DNA of 39,931 bases from CAYYUA01 sp964542585 (GTDB lineage: Bacteria; Bacteroidota; Bacteroidia; CAILMK01; CAYYUA01), in NCBI GenBank assembly GCA_964542585.1, contig CAZIUI010000023.1, positions 1-39,931 of the forward strand, given 5' to 3'. Of this stretch, positions 1 to 8,921 are shown in pieces. The notes below the pieces were generated by a model. The model searched no databases and was not told where the DNA came from. It saw nothing but the letters and a program-made list of their open reading frames with translations. The position numbers and the translations under genes were made by a program. Numbering within the stretch: position 1 is the stretch's first letter; each line of letters begins with the position of its first letter.

Positions 1-110
1 ATTCGCGAATTGAAGCTTTAGAAGGGAACCAGGTTTGCATCAATAGTGAAAAACTTCCCGTTGGCCGGCAGTATAAAGCAAACATCCAACAATGGATGGG
101 CGGGGCATGA
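1..110 (+). CDS. C-terminus of a probable LytTR-type response regulator (5' truncated)
   Basis: An open frame enters from the left edge (first full codon at base 3) and stops with TGA at 108-110, giving 35 residues. They include RIEALEGNQVCIN followed by KLPVGRQYKANI. This resembles the end of LytTR DNA-binding domains, which usually close with an 'EGN.V.I...IPVSR.YK' strand-turn-strand pattern. If correct, this is the DNA-binding tail of a two-component regulator whose receiver domain lies outside the window. Only one short motif supports the call, so another protein family is possible. Confidence 0.5.
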   Translation, partial: SRIEALEGNQVCINSEKLPVGRQYKANIQQWMGGA

Positions 111-437
111 ATTCATAAATTTTAAGGAGACCCTTTATGAACCATGTAAACGGATTGGAATTTATCCATTTTTTGTAGGGGTTGGTCCTTAACACTTACC
201 CGGCTAATTCACTTTCATTACCGTCAAATTAAAGTAAACAATCAAGTTTGGCTTCCATTTTTCCAGCCTGGCAAGCATTTATTCATCCGCTTAGGGAGAA
301 TCTTCTAAATTTAGATTGGATTTTTCCATTTGTCCAAGGCTAATTTTAAGAAGAAAAAATGTATGTAAAATGGTGTGTGAGAGTAGGGAGTAACGGCTGT
401 AAATGGCCGGTTTTGAGCAATTTAAGAATAAAGAAAG
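111..437. other. Intergenic stretch without a recognisable gene
   Basis: These 327 bases separate the regulator tail from the tRNA. No convincing ORF is present: the ATG near 359 opens a frame that runs into the tRNA and gives a typical tRNA-shadow peptide. A 12-base perfect palindrome, TCTAAATTTAGA, lies at 304-315, with no known role. I see nothing else. Confidence 0.6.
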
Positions 438-511
438 TGACCCCGGGAGGACTCGAACCCCCAGCCTTTAGAACCGGAATCTAACGCTCTATCCAGTTGA
501 GCTACAGGGCC
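438..511 (-). tRNA. tRNA-Arg (anticodon CCG)
   Basis: Read on the minus strand, this 74-base segment folds as a complete cloverleaf. The acceptor stem is GGCCCTG with CGGGGTC (two G-U pairs), followed by A73. The D-arm contains GCTCAACTGGATAGAGC. The anticodon stem TTAGA/TCTAA encloses the loop TTCCGGT, so the anticodon is CCG and the decoded codon is CGG (arginine). The T-arm GGGGG-TTCGAGT-CCTCC is intact. The 3' CCA is not encoded (CTT follows), so a CCA-adding enzyme would be needed. Confidence 0.95.
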
Positions 512-565
512 ATTTTTGAAATACCAAAATTAGCGCTTTTACCGCCTTTCCGCAAAGTCAGCCTC

Positions 566-1471
566 CTAAACCACCACCAAGCTCAAGCCAAATACAAGCG
601 TATAGGCAAAGGTCATCAGGGAGAGCTGCTTGAGCTTAGGCGCAAAATCTTCCGGCCCATGCGCTTGCCAAATATCGCGGCCATTAATGGCAAAAATCCC
701 CAGAACCAGCAGAAACAAATACTGCCACCATACATCATACGCATACAAGCCATACAGGATGCTAAAACCAACCCCCAAACTCAATAACCACAGGTGATAA
801 ACCTTGGCTTGGTAAAGCCCCATTCGAACAGGCATTGTTTTCTTGTCACTAGCAGAATCTGAATGGTAGTCGCGGAGGTTGTTAATGTTCAGCACACCCG
901 CTGAAAAGAGCCCAATGGAAAAAGCCGGCAAAAGGGTCCAAAGATCCAACTGCCCCACCTGAAGCGTATAACCCCCACCAACTGATAGCAGGCCAAAAAA
1001 AAGAAATACCGATATATCACCGTATCCTTGGTAGCCATAGGGGTTTTCCGAGGCCGTGTACTCATACGCAGCGATAATAGAAGCTATGCCTAGCGCTAAT
1101 AATAAAAGCGCTGCAGGCCACCCAATAACGTCAATAGCCACGTACAAAGTAGCAATGCCGGAAAGCAAGGCTGCTAAACCGGCTGTTATCACCCCTTGCT
1201 TCATGCCGGCAAAGGAAATAGCACCACTCATTACCACGCGTTCCGGACCGTAACGAGCTTCATTATCAGCGCCATGGATAGAATCCCCATAATCATTGGC
1301 AAAATTGCTGAGTACTTGCAGTAAAACAGCTGTCAGTAAAGCAAGGCCACCGATTAAAGGCTTAAACAAGCCTTGATGGGCAGCTAGAAAATTCCCCATT
1401 AAAATACCCGACACCGCTAATGGAAGCGTTCGAGGACGAGCTGCTAGTACCCAATCCTTTGCTGTTGCCAT
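566..1471 (-). CDS. menA: 1,4-dihydroxy-2-naphthoate prenyltransferase (menaquinone synthesis)
   Basis: This 301-residue integral membrane protein of the UbiA prenyltransferase superfamily attaches the polyprenyl chain to 1,4-dihydroxy-2-naphthoate, giving demethylmenaquinone. The first aspartate-rich motif is at about residues 56-69 (NFANDYGD...D) and the second near 196-212 (NNLRDYHSDSASD). Both would bind prenyl diphosphate through magnesium. Hydrophobic helices cover most of the rest. The N-terminal AARPRTLPLAVSGIL stretch is typical of MenA. It lies 26 bases downstream of menB on the same strand, so the two are probably co-transcribed and encode steps of the same pathway. Length and motifs are normal for the family. 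Confidence 0.93.
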   Translation of the reverse strand: MATAKDWVLAARPRTLPLAVSGILMGNFLAAHQGLFKPLIGGLALLTAVLLQVLSNFANDYGDSIHGADNEARYGPERVVMSGAISFAGMKQGVITAGLAALLSGIATLYVAIDVIGWPAALLLLALGIASIIAAYEYTASENPYGYQGYGDISVFLFFGLLSVGGGYTLQVGQLDLWTLLPAFSIGLFSAGVLNINNLRDYHSDSASDKKTMPVRMGLYQAKVYHLWLLSLGVGFSILYGLYAYDVWWQYLFLLVLGIFAINGRDIWQAHGPEDFAPKLKQLSLMTFAYTLVFGLSLVVV

Positions 1472-1497
1472 ACGCCCATCATTTTTACGATCCTTGT

Positions 1498-2322
1498 TTA
1501 AGGATACCTTGGATACTTGTCGTAATCCGGTTTACGCTTTTCCAGGAAAGCATTTTTCCCCTCTTTGGCCTCATCACTGAAGTAATAGAGCAAAGTAGCA
1601 TTGCCCGCTAATTCTTGTAAGCCAGCCTGCCCATCTAGCTGAGCATTGAAAGCCGATTTCAGGCAGCGCAGAGCCATGGGGCTCTTTTCCACCATTTTCT
1701 GGGCCCATTCCATGGTGGCGGATTCCAATTCCTCATAGGATACTACTTTATTAACCAGCCCCATTTCCTTGGCTTCCTGTGCACTGTACTGTTCACACAA
1801 GTACCAGATCTCGCGGGCTTTCTTTTGACCTACGATGCTGGCAAGGAAAGCCGCACCAAGTCCGCCATCAAAACTGCCAACCTTCGGGCCGGTCTGCCCG
1901 AATACGGCATTATCAGCCGCCACGGTCAGGTCACATACCACGTGTAGTACATGGCCACCGCCAATAGCATAGCCGGCTACCATGGCTACTACAGGCTTAG
2001 GGATTGAGCGGATCTGCTTTTGAAGGTCCAGCACATTCAGGCGCGGGACGGAATCCTGCCCTACGTAGCCGCCTTCCCCGCGAACAGATTGATCGCCTCC
2101 CGCGCAAAAGGCTTTTTCGCCTTCGCCGGTCAGCAGTACCACGCCTATGCGCTCATCTTCCCGGCTGATGTGCATGGCATCGCTCATTTCCTGCACGGTC
2201 AGCGGGGTGAAGGCATTACGCTTTTCCGGCCTGTTAATAGTAATTTTTGCCACCCCTTCGTTATACTCAAACTTGATTTCCTCGTAGGATTTGATGGTTT
2301 CCCAGGAATATTGCTGTGCCAT
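1498..2322 (-). CDS. menB: 1,4-dihydroxy-2-naphthoyl-CoA synthase
   Basis: This 274-residue enzyme of the crotonase (enoyl-CoA hydratase) superfamily cyclises o-succinylbenzoyl-CoA to 1,4-dihydroxy-2-naphthoyl-CoA in menaquinone synthesis. Supporting features are the oxyanion-hole segment CAGGDQSVRG (about residues 72-81), the helix AGYAIGGGHVLH, the MenB-specific TGPKVGSFDGG with the conserved Ser and Asp, and the C-terminal EGKNAFLEKRKPDY. It sits between pdhB and menA on the same strand, with 51 bases to the upstream gene. Other men genes are not in the window. The start chosen gives the usual MenB length. Confidence 0.95.
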   Translation of the reverse strand: MAQQYSWETIKSYEEIKFEYNEGVAKITINRPEKRNAFTPLTVQEMSDAMHISREDERIGVVLLTGEGEKAFCAGGDQSVRGEGGYVGQDSVPRLNVLDLQKQIRSIPKPVVAMVAGYAIGGGHVLHVVCDLTVAADNAVFGQTGPKVGSFDGGLGAAFLASIVGQKKAREIWYLCEQYSAQEAKEMGLVNKVVSYEELESATMEWAQKMVEKSPMALRCLKSAFNAQLDGQAGLQELAGNATLLYYFSDEAKEGKNAFLEKRKPDYDKYPRYP

Positions 2323-2373
2323 AGGTGTCAGATTTTTGTCCCGTGCTTATAACGCACTTGGGGGGCTTTTTGC

Positions 2374-3363
2374 TTACGGGATGTACAAGGCAGCTTTGGC
2401 CTTTTCCACGATCTTTTCGGGATTCGGTAGGAAGGCTTCTACGAGATTGGGCGCATAGCTCATGGGAACATCGGCACCCGTTACCCGATAGACTGGGGCA
2501 TCCAGGTAGTCAAAGGCATGCTTTTGCACCTGGTAGGTGATTTCGGAGCACATGGCTGCTAAAGGCCACGATTCCTCAATGGCGACAATGCGATTGGTCT
2601 TCATAACCGAATTGACGATGGTCTGGTAATCCAGCGGTCGAAGGCTTCTGAGATCAATAACCTCTGCTGATATCTCTAATTCCTCGAGCTGGTCAGCTGC
2701 CTTGAAAACCTCTTTCATCATTTTTCCGTAGCTAACCAGTGTTATGTCGGAGCCCTCTTGCTTAACCTTGGCTTCGCCAATAGGCAAGGTATAGCTTTCT
2801 TCCGGGACGGGCCCCTCATCTCCGTACATTACCTCACTCTCCATAAAGATGGAAGGATCATCATCCTGAATAGCTGAGCGAAGCAAACCTTTGGCATCAT
2901 AGGGATCAGAAGGCACCATGACCTTTAAGCCCGGTGTATTGGCATACCAGTTATCAAAGCTTTGGGAGTGTTGGGATCCCAATTGCCCGGCAGAGCCAGT
3001 GGGCCCCCGGAAAGTAATGGGACAGTAATATTGGCCTCCCGACATGTTCAGCATCTTAGCGGCTGAATTTATAACCTGGTCCATCGCTAACAGGGCAAAG
3101 TTCCAGGTCATGAATTCAACGACAGGGCGCAGCCCATTCATGCTAGCACCGACTCCAAGCCCGGCAAATCCCAGCTCGGTTATGGGGGTGTCAATAACCC
3201 TGCGCTCGCCAAACTCCTCCAGCATTCCCTGGGTAACCTTGTAGGCGCCTTGGTATTCGGCAACCTCTTCGCCCATCAGGAAAATGTCATCATCACTGCG
3301 CATTTCTTCGTTCATGGCTTCGCGGATAGCTTGTCGGAATTGGATAGTGCGGTCTTGAGCCAT
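2374..3363 (-). CDS. pdhB: Pyruvate dehydrogenase E1 component, beta subunit
   Basis: This 329-residue thiamine-diphosphate enzyme subunit pairs with PdhA to decarboxylate pyruvate and load acetyl groups onto the E2 lipoyl domain. The N-terminal half has the E1-beta pattern MGEEVAEYQGAYKVT, then DTPITELGFAGLGVGA and GPTGSAGQLGSQHSQSF. The C-terminal transketolase-like domain carries AIEESWPLAAMCSEI and TGADVPMSYAPNLVE. No alpha subunit or E2 gene is adjacent; a stand-alone pdhB is common in Bacteroidota. It reads in the same direction as menB-menA and may be first in their transcript. Annotation as a branched-chain 2-oxoacid dehydrogenase beta subunit is less likely. Confidence 0.92.
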   Translation of the reverse strand: MAQDRTIQFRQAIREAMNEEMRSDDDIFLMGEEVAEYQGAYKVTQGMLEEFGERRVIDTPITELGFAGLGVGASMNGLRPVVEFMTWNFALLAMDQVINSAAKMLNMSGGQYYCPITFRGPTGSAGQLGSQHSQSFDNWYANTPGLKVMVPSDPYDAKGLLRSAIQDDDPSIFMESEVMYGDEGPVPEESYTLPIGEAKVKQEGSDITLVSYGKMMKEVFKAADQLEELEISAEVIDLRSLRPLDYQTIVNSVMKTNRIVAIEESWPLAAMCSEITYQVQKHAFDYLDAPVYRVTGADVPMSYAPNLVEAFLPNPEKIVEKAKAALYIP

Positions 3364-3386
3364 ATATCGTGGGTATTTTAATGGTA

Positions 3387-3394
3387 CAAAAATA
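3387..3394 (-). promoter_or_regulatory. Candidate -7 promoter element upstream of pdhB
   Basis: On the minus strand this reads TATTTTTG, an exact match to the Bacteroidota -7 consensus TAnnTTTG. It ends 23 bases before the pdhB start codon. No clear -33 TTTG was found at the expected distance, so this is only a candidate. Confidence 0.3.
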
Positions 3395-3547
3395 GCGACT
3401 CTTTCTTAATTACCCTCGTTCCACATAAAAGGAATTAAAGCATTCAGAAAGGAAACCATGCCAGCTTTTCAAAGTGTTTGCACCTATTTTTGACCACTGA
3501 CCTGGAAAACTTAACACCCATGGGAAGGTAAACGCCCTGTGTAGCCT

Positions 3548-3555
3548 TAATTTTG
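3548..3555 (+). promoter_or_regulatory. Candidate -7 promoter element upstream of ppk
   Basis: TAATTTTG matches TAnnTTTG exactly and ends 22 bases before the ppk ATG, implying a short leader of about 15 bases. No convincing -33 element is visible. Confidence 0.3.
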
Positions 3556-3577
3556 TAGGCTTTAAGCCCTTTTAGTC

Positions 3578-5665
3578 ATGAGCGATCCAGGACCTTATTA
3601 CATCAACCGAGAAATAAGCTGGCTATCCTTTAACCACCGGGTGCTTCAGGAAGCCATGGACCATCGTAATCCATTACTAGAGCGGCTGAAGTTTTTGGCG
3701 ATCTACTCCAACAACCTGGATGAATTCTTTAAGGTACGGGTAGCTACCATCAAGCGGCTGATGCACTTACAGCCAGAACAAGTGCCTCGGGAACTAACAG
3801 AATCACCCGAACAACTACTTGAGCACATCACCGAAGAGGTATTCCGGCAGCGCAAGCTTTTCAATCAAATATTTAACGAGGATATCCTCTCCGGACTTGC
3901 CAAAGAGGGAATCTATTTCATAGATGAGGACCATATCAGTGGTGAGCATCAGGACTACCTGGAAAATTACTTCATCACGGAGATCCAACCCCGGTTAGAG
4001 CCCGTTTTGCTTGAGGATGATAATCAGCCGCTTTTCCTGCGGGATAACTGGATTTACTTTGCCATCCTGCTCAAGGGCCATTCACCCGATCAGTTGGCCT
4101 ACGCTTTGATCAAGCTACCCGAGAACCTGCCTCGCTTTGTAAACCTCCCCTCCAGCACCGATACAGCTTATGTCATATACATTGATGATGTGATACGGTT
4201 TTACCTGAACGATATCTTTCCTCAATACCAAGAGGCGCGAGCTTTTGGCATTCGAATTCTGCGAGATGCCGAATTGGATATTGACGGAGATATTGATGAT
4301 TCCCTGTTGAAAAAGGTCAAAAACAGCCTGAAAAAACGGGAACAAGCTGAACCAACACGGCTTTCCTATGACCCCGAGATCCCTGGCAGCCTATTGCAGC
4401 TCCTAAGCCGGAAAGTCAACCTTGAGCCGGAAGATCCCAAGTTCGCCCGTAAATACCACGATTTCACGGATTTTTTCAATTTTCCGTTTCAGGATCGTAA
4501 GCACTTGCGGTTTGCACCCATGCCTCCCCTACCCCACCCTGAGTTTTCTCGGAGCTCTGATTATTTTGAGCTCATAAGGCAGCAGGATCAGTTATTGTTT
4601 TCCCCTTACCAAGAATTCAGATATGTTATAGACTGGATTCGGCAAGCAATGGCCGACCCGCAGGTGACGCACATTAGCATAACCGTTTACCGGCTAGCCA
4701 AGCAGTCCATGATCATACAGGAACTGATACGCGCCAGCCAACAGGGTAAGCATGTAACCGTATTCATTGAATTAAAAGCCCGTTTTGACGAGGCTTATAA
4801 CATCCAGTGGTTTAATAAACTGGAGAATGCCGGTGCCCGCGTAGTCTACAGTATGGAGCGGCTGAAGGTCCACTGTAAAATTCTACTAATCAACCGACAG
4901 GAAGGGCAGGTAAGCCGTCAATATGCTTATTTTAGCACGGGTAACTTCAATGAAGATACAGCCCGGCTTTACAGTGACTTAGGGCTATTCACTACGGACG
5001 ATGCCCTCATCCATGAGGCGGAGCAGATTATGCAATACATTGTTTTCGGAGAGGAGCCTGAGGGTTTTCGGGATATGTTAGTGGCTCCGTTCAACCTCCG
5101 CCAGAAACTGATGTATTATGTGGATCGGGAGATCAGCAATGCCCGTGAAGGCAAGCCGGCCTGGATAAAACTTAAAGTCAATAGCTTACAGGATCCAAAA
5201 ATTGTGGAGAAGCTGTATCAAGCTAGCCAGGAAGGCGTTCCGGTTTGGATCATAGCCCGTAGTGTTTGCTCACTTGTTCCAGGCGTACCGGGCATTAGCG
5301 ATAATATCCAAGTAATCAGCCTTGTGGACCAGCTCCTGGAGCACACCCGCCTTTATTTATTCTGTAACAATGAAAAAACCAGGGTTTATGCAGGTTCCGC
5401 GGATCTGATGAAACGAAACATCAATAAACGGATCGAGCAGGTATTCCCTATCAAAAACAAAGCCCTACAAGAGCGGGTGCTCTTTTATTACCATTTACAG
5501 TGGCAGGATAACCAAAAAGCAAGGTGGTTAGACCGGTATCAGCAAAATGAGTACAAAAAAGATGGCAGCGTGCCTATTCGTTCTCAATACGCTTATTACA
5601 ATTGGTTACAGGCTGAGCTAGCAGATTTGTCCTCAGAAGAAAATAACCCCGAAGCAGAAGCGTAA
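3578..5665 (+). CDS. ppk: Polyphosphate kinase 1
   Basis: This 695-residue protein polymerises the terminal phosphate of ATP into long-chain polyphosphate, and can run in reverse. The N-terminal domain opens with the diagnostic YINREISWLSFNHRVLQEA and FLAIYSNNLDEFFKVRV. The phospholipase-D-like catalytic half contains the autophosphorylated histidine in MERLKVHCKILLI (about residue 432), then YFSTGNFNEDTARLYSDLGLFT. The second conserved histidine is in LLEHTRLYLF (about residue 589), followed by AGSADLMKRNINKRIE. Length is normal. It converges on the exopolyphosphatase gene with only 11 bases between the stops. The phospholipid-to-betaine-lipid genes start about 1.15 kb downstream, which places it in a phosphate-themed neighbourhood. 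Confidence 0.96.
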   Translation: MSDPGPYYINREISWLSFNHRVLQEAMDHRNPLLERLKFLAIYSNNLDEFFKVRVATIKRLMHLQPEQVPRELTESPEQLLEHITEEVFRQRKLFNQIFNEDILSGLAKEGIYFIDEDHISGEHQDYLENYFITEIQPRLEPVLLEDDNQPLFLRDNWIYFAILLKGHSPDQLAYALIKLPENLPRFVNLPSSTDTAYVIYIDDVIRFYLNDIFPQYQEARAFGIRILRDAELDIDGDIDDSLLKKVKNSLKKREQAEPTRLSYDPEIPGSLLQLLSRKVNLEPEDPKFARKYHDFTDFFNFPFQDRKHLRFAPMPPLPHPEFSRSSDYFELIRQQDQLLFSPYQEFRYVIDWIRQAMADPQVTHISITVYRLAKQSMIIQELIRASQQGKHVTVFIELKARFDEAYNIQWFNKLENAGARVVYSMERLKVHCKILLINRQEGQVSRQYAYFSTGNFNEDTARLYSDLGLFTTDDALIHEAEQIMQYIVFGEEPEGFRDMLVAPFNLRQKLMYYVDREISNAREGKPAWIKLKVNSLQDPKIVEKLYQASQEGVPVWIIARSVCSLVPGVPGISDNIQVISLVDQLLEHTRLYLFCNNEKTRVYAGSADLMKRNINKRIEQVFPIKNKALQERVLFYYHLQWQDNQKARWLDRYQQNEYKKDGSVPIRSQYAYYNWLQAELADLSSEENNPEAEA

Positions 5666-5676
5666 AACCAAAGCTT

Positions 5677-6585
5677 CTAGATGTAGCGGGATTGGTTGAA
5701 AGCGTGCTCAGCGTAATTTTGCTCATACAAGTGCGTGATTAGGCCATCCGCTAGGCCAATCGTTGGCACATACACTTTTTTGATACCACTCCACTCCATG
5801 ATATTTTTAAAGATCTGGGCAGCCGGCAGGATCACATCAGCCCGGTCAGGCTTTAGCCCCATTAGCCGGATCCTTTCCTCATAGGTATGCCTGTTGAGCT
5901 CATCATAGGCCTCCAGAATTTTACTGTAGGACATCCGCTGCTTTTTCTTTTTCCCATACATCTTCACCAATTTATTGATGTTACCGCCGGACCCTATGGC
6001 ATACATGTTACCATATTGACTATGAATTTCCTGCATCCACGCCTTTAGCCCATCCCATTCCTGGGGTTTCACTAAATCACTCAGTAACCGAATGGTACCA
6101 ATCGAAAAGGACCGGGATTCCTGAAATTGATTCTGGGCAAAAAGGGTTAGTTCAGTGCTCCCACCACCTACGTCTATGTAGAGGCAAGGCTTATCCGGAT
6201 CCAACTGACGGGAAATATCCATTGAGTAAAGGATCTGGGCTTCTTCCTGACCAGTAATGATTTCAATATCAATCCCGGAATGCTCTCTGATGGACTGTAC
6301 AATTTCAGCTCCATTCTCAGCATGCCGAATGGCTGAAGTCGCACAAGCCCGGTAATTCTCCACATCGTACACATCCATCATTGTTCGGTAACCTTCCATC
6401 GCTTTCAGAAGCTTATCCCTTTTTTCCGGGGAAATCACCCTGTCATTAAAGGCTTCTCTTCCCAAACGTAGTGGCACACGGATCAGGGTTTCCTTTTGGT
6501 ACTGAATGGTGCCGTTGAAGGGAAAGACATTTTTAATAAGCAAGCGTATAGCATTGGAGCCAATATCTATGGAAGCAAGTCTCAT
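5677..6585 (-). CDS. ppx: Exopolyphosphatase / pppGpp phosphatase family protein
   Basis: This 302-residue member of the Ppx/GppA branch of the ASKHA fold releases phosphate from polyphosphate or from pppGpp. Phosphate-binding loop 1 is IDIGSNAIRLL (residues 6-16) and loop 2 is YIDVGGGSTELTLF (about 138-151). The third family signature is the AIGSGGNINKL segment. It has the short Bacteroidota form and lacks the extra C-terminal domains of the roughly 500-residue E. coli enzymes. It is convergent with ppk, so synthesis and breakdown genes are neighbours but separately transcribed. Whether polyphosphate or pppGpp is the main substrate cannot be decided from sequence. Confidence 0.88.
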   Translation of the reverse strand: MRLASIDIGSNAIRLLIKNVFPFNGTIQYQKETLIRVPLRLGREAFNDRVISPEKRDKLLKAMEGYRTMMDVYDVENYRACATSAIRHAENGAEIVQSIREHSGIDIEIITGQEEAQILYSMDISRQLDPDKPCLYIDVGGGSTELTLFAQNQFQESRSFSIGTIRLLSDLVKPQEWDGLKAWMQEIHSQYGNMYAIGSGGNINKLVKMYGKKKKQRMSYSKILEAYDELNRHTYEERIRLMGLKPDRADVILPAAQIFKNIMEWSGIKKVYVPTIGLADGLITHLYEQNYAEHAFNQSRYI

Positions 6586-6767
6586 ATAGAAGGTTTACAA
6601 CCGGTTTGCGGAAAAGCTTTCACAATTAAAACCATAGCCCATCGGGTGCTCAAGTTTGGACATTTTAAAAAATCATTAAGTCAAAATTAGGAGGTTAAAA
6701 GCCAAAACATCATGATCGCTTAAAAAAAGCCTAAAGCTGAGTTAACAGACATCGGCAATGGAGCCTC

Positions 6768-6775
6768 TAAGTTTG
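6768..6775 (+). promoter_or_regulatory. Candidate -7 promoter element upstream of the plcP-btaAB genes
   Basis: TAAGTTTG matches TAnnTTTG exactly and ends 43 bases before the metallophosphoesterase ATG. I found no obvious Pho-box-like repeat (E. coli type) and no clear -33 element in the 233 bases between the divergent ppx and plcP starts. Confidence 0.3.
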
Positions 6776-6818
6776 ACCACGCAGAAAAAGCTTATCAAAA
6801 GCCTTTAAAAGTTAGGCT

Positions 6819-7700
6819 ATGGAAAAACGAGCGGTAGATATAGTCGTCCTTTCTGATGTTCACCTAGGTACTTATGGCTGCCACGCCTTACCCCTACTTC
6901 GCTACCTGCGGAGCATTAATCCCGGAATGCTGATCCTGAATGGGGATGTGATTGATATGTGGCAATTTAAGAAAAACTATTGGCCAGCAGACCATATGCA
7001 TGTCATCAGACATTTAACCTGGCTTTTGGAGTGCGGGGTTCCCATTTACTACCTCCCTGGTAACCATGACGAAATGCTCAGGCGCTTTGCCGGCTTTAGT
7101 GCGGGAAAGCTCACCATTAAGAACAAACTGCTCTTAAACTTGAATGGCTATCACACTTGGATTTTTCATGGGGATGTTTTTGATATCACCATGCGGCATA
7201 CCAAATGGCTTGCCCGGTTGGGATCCAAGGGTTATGATTTACTTATCTTACTTAATAGACTGGTCAACCGTATTTCAGAGGGTTTAGGACAGGGAAGAAT
7301 ATCGCTTTCACAGCGCATCAAATCCAGCATGAAACAAGCCATCCAATTCATTAAGGACTTCGAACAAACGGCTATAGAAATTGCTCGGGACAAAGGCTAC
7401 CACACCGTTATATGTGGCCACATTCACCAGCCTGCCAACAAGGCGCCGGATAGCCAGGATACACCAGTGCAATACCTTAACTCGGGTGATTGGGTTGAAC
7501 ACCTGACAGCCCTGGAATACAATCGGCAACAATGGCAACTCTACCACTACCAACAAGATGCCCTGGCCCAGCAAATGGTCATTGATGAAACCGATATGGC
7601 CTATTTTGCCAATAACGAGCTTTTTGAGCATATCCTGAAGGAATTTTATCAATCGCAACCAGAAGATGAGCCAGCACCGTATGAAACAGCTGCTACTTAA
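6819..7700 (+). CDS. plcP: PlcP-like calcineurin-type metallophosphoesterase (probable phospholipase C)
   Basis: This 293-residue protein has all five metal-binding blocks of the calcineurin-like fold: SDVHLG (about residues 12-17), NGDVID (41-46), PGNHDEM (80-86), FHGDVFD (113-119) and CGHIHQ (196-201). Proteins like this are often labelled UDP-2,3-diacylglucosamine diphosphatase (LpxH), but it is longer than LpxH. It also starts a gene set with btaA (21-base gap) and btaB. In Sinorhizobium and many marine bacteria, PlcP cleaves phospholipids to diacylglycerol and phosphocholine or phosphoethanolamine during phosphate starvation, which supplies the diacylglycerol for betaine-lipid synthesis. 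The PlcP call rests mainly on this context. An LpxH-type role in lipid A synthesis is the alternative. Confidence 0.75.
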   Translation: MEKRAVDIVVLSDVHLGTYGCHALPLLRYLRSINPGMLILNGDVIDMWQFKKNYWPADHMHVIRHLTWLLECGVPIYYLPGNHDEMLRRFAGFSAGKLTIKNKLLLNLNGYHTWIFHGDVFDITMRHTKWLARLGSKGYDLLILLNRLVNRISEGLGQGRISLSQRIKSSMKQAIQFIKDFEQTAIEIARDKGYHTVICGHIHQPANKAPDSQDTPVQYLNSGDWVEHLTALEYNRQQWQLYHYQQDALAQQMVIDETDMAYFANNELFEHILKEFYQSQPEDEPAPYETAAT

Positions 7701-7721
7701 GTCTTCCTAACCGTTAAGCCC

Positions 7722-8918
7722 ATGCCAGCGCTAAGCCCTCTAAAAAAACAATGGAAGCACATACGCAGGCGGGTGTTCAATCAGGTACACCAGCAAAACC
7801 TTATATTCAATACTTGCTGGGAAGATCCCCGTTGCGACCGGGCTCTGTTGGGTATTAATAGCAAAAGCAGGGTCATAACCATCACAAGTGCCGGTTGCAA
7901 TGCCTTTGATTACCTACTCGACAATCCAAAGATGCTTTATTGTGCAGATACCAATCCTTCTCAGAATGCCCTTATGGAACTGAAAATGGCGATATTCAGG
8001 ACGGCTTCTTTTGAGGATCTGGAGCTGCTTTTTGGACAGGGCTATCATCCGTATGCCCATACCCTCTACCATGATTCGCTAAGGCCAACGTTGTCTGATA
8101 ATGCGCAACATTTCTGGGATAAGCGAATAATTTACTTCCAAAATAAGCAGAAGGGTGGTTCTTTTTATTTTTATGGGACAGCCGGCCGTTTCGCCTGGTA
8201 TTTCAACCAATTTCTCCGCGCTCATCCGAGTTTGAAGCGCGATTCCCAGAAACTCCTCCAAGCAGAGACTTTAGAAGAACAAGCTGAGCTCTACTACAAA
8301 TTGGAACCAAGGCTGTTGCCCGGTCTCATTCAATGGCTCCTTAGAAGACAAGCCACCCTGTCTCTGCTAGGGATACCTCCTGCTCAGCATCGTTTGATCC
8401 AAAAGGACTACCACGATGGCATTGGCGGATATATCAAGGATTGCCTACGCCGGGTCTTCACGCAAACTTACCTTCCGCACAACTATTTTTGGCACCTTTA
8501 CATGACCGGTCGCTATCGTTGTACCCACAGGCCCAATTACCTCAAGCCCGAAAATTTTGAAATCATTCGTCAGCGGCTATCAAACATACAGCTGCGTACC
8601 AATTCGATCACATCGCTGCTAAAAACGGAACCAGGTTCTTACACCCACTTTATCCTTTTGGACCACCAGGATTGGCTTGCCGAGCATCAGCCTGGCGCAT
8701 TAGCAGAGGAATGGGACCTTCTTGCACGAAATGCCCCACCCGGGGCTAGAACCTTAATGCGCTCGGCTGCATCCGCGGTTACCTATTTGCCACCGGTCGC
8801 TTATGAGCATTTCCGGTTTCAAAAGTTTAATCCCGGTGAAGAACCTTACATGGATAGAGTGGGAACGTACCAAAGCACATACCTCGGCATCAGACAAGGT
8901 GAAAATTCTATCTCATAG
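7722..8918 (+). CDS. btaA: S-adenosylmethionine:diacylglycerol 3-amino-3-carboxypropyltransferase
   Basis: This 398-residue protein of the DUF3419/BtaA family transfers the 3-amino-3-carboxypropyl group of S-adenosylmethionine to diacylglycerol. The product is diacylglyceryl-homoserine, the first committed intermediate of the betaine lipid DGTS. Family landmarks are NLIFNTCWEDPRCDRALL (about residues 26-43), the SAM-binding loop TITSAGCNAFDYLLD (51-65), CADTNPSQNALMELK (72-86), and the late YMTGRYRC segment. It follows plcP by 21 bases and precedes btaB by 3 bases, so co-transcription is very likely. It is a full-length, separate enzyme and not a BtaA-BtaB fusion as in some algae. Confidence 0.9.
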   Translation: MPALSPLKKQWKHIRRRVFNQVHQQNLIFNTCWEDPRCDRALLGINSKSRVITITSAGCNAFDYLLDNPKMLYCADTNPSQNALMELKMAIFRTASFEDLELLFGQGYHPYAHTLYHDSLRPTLSDNAQHFWDKRIIYFQNKQKGGSFYFYGTAGRFAWYFNQFLRAHPSLKRDSQKLLQAETLEEQAELYYKLEPRLLPGLIQWLLRRQATLSLLGIPPAQHRLIQKDYHDGIGGYIKDCLRRVFTQTYLPHNYFWHLYMTGRYRCTHRPNYLKPENFEIIRQRLSNIQLRTNSITSLLKTEPGSYTHFILLDHQDWLAEHQPGALAEEWDLLARNAPPGARTLMRSAASAVTYLPPVAYEHFRFQKFNPGEEPYMDRVGTYQSTYLGIRQGENSIS

Positions 8919-8921
8919 CTT

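Noticed and set aside
497..787. Plus-strand ORF of 96 codons near the tRNA
   Set aside because: It runs antisense to the 3' end of menA and starts inside the tRNA; composition and lack of family resemblance mark it as a shadow.
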